Assembly (NCBI RefSeq): GCF_041146795.1
Contig: NC_135169.1
Span: forward strand, 16,964,352-17,028,351
Length of the DNA: 64,000 nucleotides
Direction: 5' to 3'
Source of the DNA: Maylandia zebra
Taxonomy: Eukaryota; Chordata; Actinopteri; Cichliformes; Cichlidae
Shown here: one piece after another, positions 59,236 through 64,000 of the stretch
How the letters are laid out: each line of letters opens with the position of its first letter
Position numbering within the stretch: the stretch's first letter is position 1
Notes under the pieces: generated by a model
Databases searched by the model: none
What the model saw: only the letters and a program-made list of their open reading frames with translations
What the model was told of the DNA's origin: nothing
Made by a program: the position numbers and the translations under genes

Positions 59236-61575
59236 ATGCAGATGACACCCAACTCTATGCAGTGGTTTGTATCATATCTATCTAATAGACTCAAATTTGT
59301 ACATGTAAATGGAGAGTCCTCTTCACACACTAAGGTCAATTATGGAGTTCCACAGGGTTCAGTGCTAGGACCAATTCTGTTTACATTATACATGCTTCCC
59401 CTAGGCAGCATCATTAGAAGACATAGCATAAATTTTCACTGCTATGCAGATGACACCCAGCTCTATCTATCCATGAAGCCAGATAACGCACACCAATTAG
59501 TTAAATTGCAGGAATGTCTTAAAGACATAAAGACCTAACTTTCTGCTTCTTGATTCAGATAAAACTGAGGTTATTGTACTTGGCCCTGAAAATCTTAGAA
59601 ATATGGTATCTAACCAGATTCTTACTCTGGATGGCATTACCTTGGCCTCCAGTAACGCTGTGAGGAACCTTGGAGTCATTTTTGACCAAGACATATTAAA
59701 CAAATATGTAAGACTGCTTTCTTCCATTTGTGCAACATTTCTAAAATTAGAAATATCCTGTCTGGGCCTTTAGGGCTGGGCCATATTATACCGTTCACGG
59801 TAATACCGGTATAATGTTAGGCAATGACAGGAAAATGAAATATCGCGATAGAATGAGTAAAACGCGCATGCACAGTTCCTTTGTTTTCATACGCACATGG
59901 CCGATTGTTGAGTGAAACAAATGAACCAGAATTGGTTTGTAAAAATGGTGCAACTTCAGTGATGTGGAACTGGTTTGGTGTTTGTCCGTCAGATACACGA
60001 CAAAGCACATTTTTTGCAGAACATGCAAGGGGCCGTCGTTATTGTCGTATTTGTCGGACTAAGATGCTCTTAAATCTGGGAGTAATCTGGGTCCTAAACT
60101 CCGTATTCTTCAGGTCAAACGAACACTGCAGCATCACTGAGAGTTAAAAACTGTCTAAATTCTTTCATCTTTAATAAAACGATCAGCATTGCTGCTTTAC
60201 CAGGTGTAACTATGAAGTTTAACTTCTAGGCATCCATGAAAACAAAATTTATTACATTTAACGGAGTTAGAAGTTAGCAGGAAGCTAGCGGAAGTTAGCT
60301 AGCTAGTTTCGCTAGTTACCTAAGCATGATATTGCTATCATGATATCATTATATATGATATAGTATGTTCTGACTGAGAGATTTCTGAAAAAAATCAAAC
60401 GTACAGCTCTGCTATCACTTCCAACATAAATGAAGACAGGAAACTAAACAGCAGTGACGTTTGTAGGGTTACTGAAGTTGGGCTAGCTGCTATATAATGA
60501 TGTGCTACGTGATCGCTAGCAACACAGCTATGTTAGCATAACATAAACAGTGAAGCTGGAGGACGAACACTAACACTTTTCCACTTATAAAAGTTAACGT
60601 GAAGGTTCCTGATGGTTAGAGACAAATGTATTGTGGATGAATAATCTCAATTGTTCTCCTGACTGAAGTTTGCCCCGTGTATAGCATCCTGCTATGCGAT
60701 TGCATTTGTCCCTGACCACCAGAATCCCTCACATTAACTTTTAGACCGTTTTCAACTCTGTGTTTGTTTGACTTTGGGACCTGAAACAGATGGAGTTTTG
60801 GAACCAGATTACTCTGTGAAGCTCCTCACTACAGCAGCCGTAATGCTCTGACAATCCATCAAAACATTTTTTAACAGATTTCTGCACGCCAAAATCGGTT
60901 TGAGGTCAGTAAGCACAACCAGAATTCATACATAAGGCACACTGGATTATTGGCGATTTTTGTGAAGATTTAAGGATTTTAAATGCACCTTAAATGTGGA
61001 AAATACGTTATTCAGAAGAAAAGAATATATCGCGATATATATCGTTACCGCATGTGCTTCAAATTATATCACGATATGGATTTTAGGCCATATCGCCCAG
61101 CCCTATATACATCTTTTCCATATGGGCCAGTTTGGATTCGGGAGACAGACACTATCTCTACTTTTAAGATTAGGCTTAAAACTTTCCTTTTTTCTAAAGC
61201 ATATAATTAGGGCTGGACCAGGTGACCCTGAATCCTCCCTTAGTTATGCTGCAATAGACGTAGGCTGCCGGGGGATTCCCATGATGCATTGAGTTTTTCC
61301 TTTCCAGTCACCTTTCTCACTCACTATGTGTTAATAGACCTCTCTGCATTGAATCATATCTGTTATTAACCTCTGTCTCTCTTCCCCAGCATGTCTTTAT
61401 CCTGTTTTCCTTCTTTCACCCCAACCGGTCGCACCATCGGCCACCTCTCCCTGAGCCTGGTTCTGCCGGAGGTTTCTTCCTGTTAAAAGTGCTTGCTAAT
61501 AGGGGGTCATATGCTTGTTGTTACTACTGTTATTGTGATTTGGCACTATAGAAATAAAATTGAATTGAATTGAAT
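59236..61575 (+). pseudogene. Broken LINE (L2/Rex1-like) with RT core and 3' end
   Basis: Plus-strand 59270-59730 encodes the reverse-transcriptase core: [13 protein letters not shown], then [13 protein letters not shown] with the catalytic YADD, then a frame break near 59537. The 3' part resumes at about 61110 (GGAGACAGACACTATCTCTA) and ends in a GAATTGAATT tail at 61575. The centre is replaced by the element at 59771-61104. A second [14 protein letters not shown] piece lies before the core at 59236-59262, out of normal order. Confidence 0.75.
59771..61104. mobile_element. DNA transposon with TAGGGCTGGGC ends
   Basis: Left TAGGGCTGGGC and right GCCCAGCCCTA are perfect inverted repeats, with ATATCG-rich subterminal sequence as in a known vertebrate hAT type. 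No matching target duplication is found. Its interior holds two inverted arms related to the MITE at 32853-34589. Confidence 0.7.
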
Positions 61576-61605
61576 ACAGCAAAAACAAAACATATCGCCT
61601 AACAC

Positions 61606-62580
61606 TAGGGATGGGTATCGTTTATCCGATACCGGTGCCAAACCGGTACTTTTGAAATGGTGCCGGTGCTTAAAGAATGGAGACCACAAAATTGGTCCAA
61701 AAACCTCTCATGTTCAGCTGTTTTTTTTGTAAAAAGATAACAATGTTAGCCTTTTCTGCAGCTATGGGACATATATGGTATCACTCTTGGCTGGAAGCAG
61801 TGCTTAAACAATGGAAAAAACACAAACTTTGTCCAAAAACTTCTCATGTTTAACTGTTTTCCACTTTTTCTTTGGTCATTTTAGCCTTTTTGGCCAGGGT
61901 GAAGGGAGCATCTGCCATCAAACAAGAAGACAGCCGCATGTAGCTATGATGGTGTTTGCTAGTTCACCTTACATGCATTAATTTAATAACGTGGCTAGCC
62001 TACTCAACGTAAGTTACACACAAACAACATTAAGCTACTCACGCAGAGAAGAACGGCTGCTGCTGCCGTCATCATTTCTGCTACACTGGCAGGGCTAGGG
62101 GCCAAGACTCTCCTCTTCGGGTTCTCGGGGGATGTTGCAAACTCCGAATCCGATAACAGGCACCACACCCGCAGTAGATGTGCTCGGTGTGAGGTCTCGC
62201 AGTATGCTATCAAATATGGCGCATTTCTCGGCTTTTAAAAAAAAACGCTATGCGTAGCCAGGTGTTTCATCGGATTTGAGGTGTTACCTCCTTTGACAGT
62301 ATTACAGTATCAGCTTAAAGCACTTGTTGCAGGCTGCTGAGTTTGCATCTTTTGCTGTGAAGTACAGATAGACTTTGACCGCTTCGCCTTGGGCATTTTT
62401 AATCTGTAGCTATGCTCTAAAAGAACGTACATACCTGGACCCGCCTACTATCCTCGGAAACGTAAAATGATTGGCTAGAATCTAAAGTGTATCACAGCTC
62501 GGGGAAAAAAGCACCGAAATGTTCGCTGCTTTTCGGACTGGTTACTACCGTTTATGTCAGAACACCGGTACCCATCCCTA
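61606..62580. mobile_element. Non-autonomous hAT, 975 bp
   Basis: Ends TAGGGATGGGTATCG and GTACCCATCCCTA flanked by identical CCTAACAC (61598-61605 and 62581-62588). Subterminal ACCGGTACC motifs. The minus-strand frame 62213-62004 looks like leftover transposase 5' exon but has no clear motif. Confidence 0.9.
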
Positions 62581-62588
62581 CCTAACAC

Positions 62589-64000
62589 AGAGTCAGCCAG
62601 CAAGGCACGGGGACCATGACAACACTGATATCATGTCAATTTCAAGTCAGTCTGATTTTGGTTATTAAAATTTACCGAAATAGTATTGTCTTAAAAGAAT
62701 CAAGACACAATGTTTTCAAAAATTTTTCCTTGTATTTCTCCTGTTATGAAATATAATAATTTTAATTTTAACACCGGTAACTCCACTTAACTTGGAAAAC
62801 CAAAAAAAGTAACAGCTCAATAGCAGGAGAGTACATTACTTTTAAAGTCCCAAAGGTGCAGTGACGATAACATTAAAGGTGCACATAGGGTAAATGAAAA
62901 TGTCACGGAAATTTGCAGTAGTGTTAAAACGTTATACCATACTATGCTGTTCAAATTATTACGTTGCTGGAGACAACAGAGTACATCTTCAGAGATTATG
63001 ATGCAAACATCCGTCTCTGGTTTAACAGCACAGGAGAATTCCACGCTTCATCCCTTGCTTTCTTAAAGTCATCGTTAGTTGTGTCAAGGCACTGTTCATT
63101 ATACCACCTTTGACATGTGTCATATTGTATCTATTAAAAAACCCCACAAAAAAATACAAACAAAGCAAAAACAACAGTTATATTCAAAGACTAATGCACA
63201 TTTTTCAGAAATTCAAATTTTGTCCAACTCACCCAGTTCATTATTAAATGTTGATCATTGAATGTCCTGATCCTCAGAACAGAATTTTGGAATAGTAGCT
63301 GGTGGCTTTGTCATTTAACACAGTTGCTACTTGTGTCAAAAACTAAACTACAGGATCAAAATAAATCAGGCAGATACTTGTTCGAGGGCCAATTCGTGCA
63401 TATGTCAGACTGTATACAACTTTCTATAGATTAGACCACAGCATAAAGTGCAATTGTGCCTTATAAAACGCCCTCCAAAAAAAAAAAAAAAAAAAAAAAA
63501 TCACTAATAATAGTACTAACAAAATAATACATTTCAGGCTTCATACACACTACTGTGACAGCAACATGATGAACTTAGTCACCCCATACAGTTGAGTTAT
63601 TCATTTCTAGACACATTGCAGAATCCCACAGTGCAAATGTCCATAAAAGGTGAACAGATAAGTGGCTGCTTGTAAAAAAAAAAAAAAACCTGTTCCCCAC
63701 CGTGGCTCAGCTCCGTGAAAAACACACTCCGCTCCGGATTCCTGGTGAAACACCAGAACACAAATGTCAAAGGCAATCCCAAGTCAGTGAAGTTACTTTC
63801 ACAACACCAATGATAATCCACAGCTGTACTGATTAGTTTTGACTCAAGGATCTGGCGCTAACTGGAGCTCAGCCACACTCTTAACCCTTGGTGAGTGTAA
63901 TCTGCTGCAGATAACTAGCAGCAGGTGTGGCTGCCTCCAGCGCAGGAACATTCCCGGGGTCGTGATCCCCTTAGCTGACCCAAAACATCTGAGAAGAACA
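62589..64000. other. Spacer to window end, no gene seen
   Basis: AT-rich with A runs at 63477-63500 and 63674-63688. Minus-strand frames at 62817-63044 and 63597-63821 show no domain and no splice context. The last 150 bases are GC-richer and could belong to a feature continuing outside the window. Confidence 0.4.

Overview
The window reads as euchromatic DNA of a teleost fish. Genes are split by GT-AG introns, codons sit in short Ig-domain exons, and the space between genes is packed with fish-type repeats: tRNA-derived SINEs, L2/Rex1-like LINE 3' ends, Tc1, PIF/Harbinger and many non-autonomous hAT elements. The repeat mix is compatible with a cichlid or another percomorph, but that is inference. 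No rRNA, functional tRNA, CRISPR array or bacterial gene is seen.

Left part (about 2.7-15.6 kb, + strand): two tandem butyrophilin-like genes, each encoding signal peptide, IgV, BTN-type IgC, one membrane span and a long cytoplasmic coiled coil with no B30.2 domain. All exons can be joined in phase, giving 452 and 451 residues. They arose by duplication of a unit of about 7.5 kb that includes a noncoding 5' exon. The IgV exon and its flanking intron are almost identical in both, while the coiled-coil exons have diverged.

Middle part (about 19.2-38.1 kb, - strand): two Fc-receptor-like (FCRL-like) genes. The shorter one (about 19.2-23.8 kb) has two Ig domains, a membrane span and tyrosine motifs in its tail. 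The longer one (26.85-36.7 kb) has seven Ig domains and a membrane span containing an arginine, followed by a very short tail; all 12 exons stay open and join in phase to 689 residues. The pair looks like a signalling-tail receptor next to an adaptor-coupled one. A Tc1 remnant and a hAT-in-MITE nest lie in its introns.

Right part (39-64 kb): mostly mobile DNA. It holds a complete, apparently intact PIF/Harbinger transposon (40,772-45,423, TTA target duplication) with both its transposase and its Myb-like partner. It also holds a decayed minus-strand tyrosine-recombinase-like gene (about 48.1-56.2 kb) split by several hAT elements nested three deep, most with perfect 8-bp target duplications. 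Beyond that are an unidentified exon set with a TATA-type promoter near 57.3 kb, a broken LINE (59.2-61.6 kb) and another hAT (61.6-62.6 kb). Exon assignments are read by eye from splice signals, phase and domain motifs; no search or transcript evidence was available.
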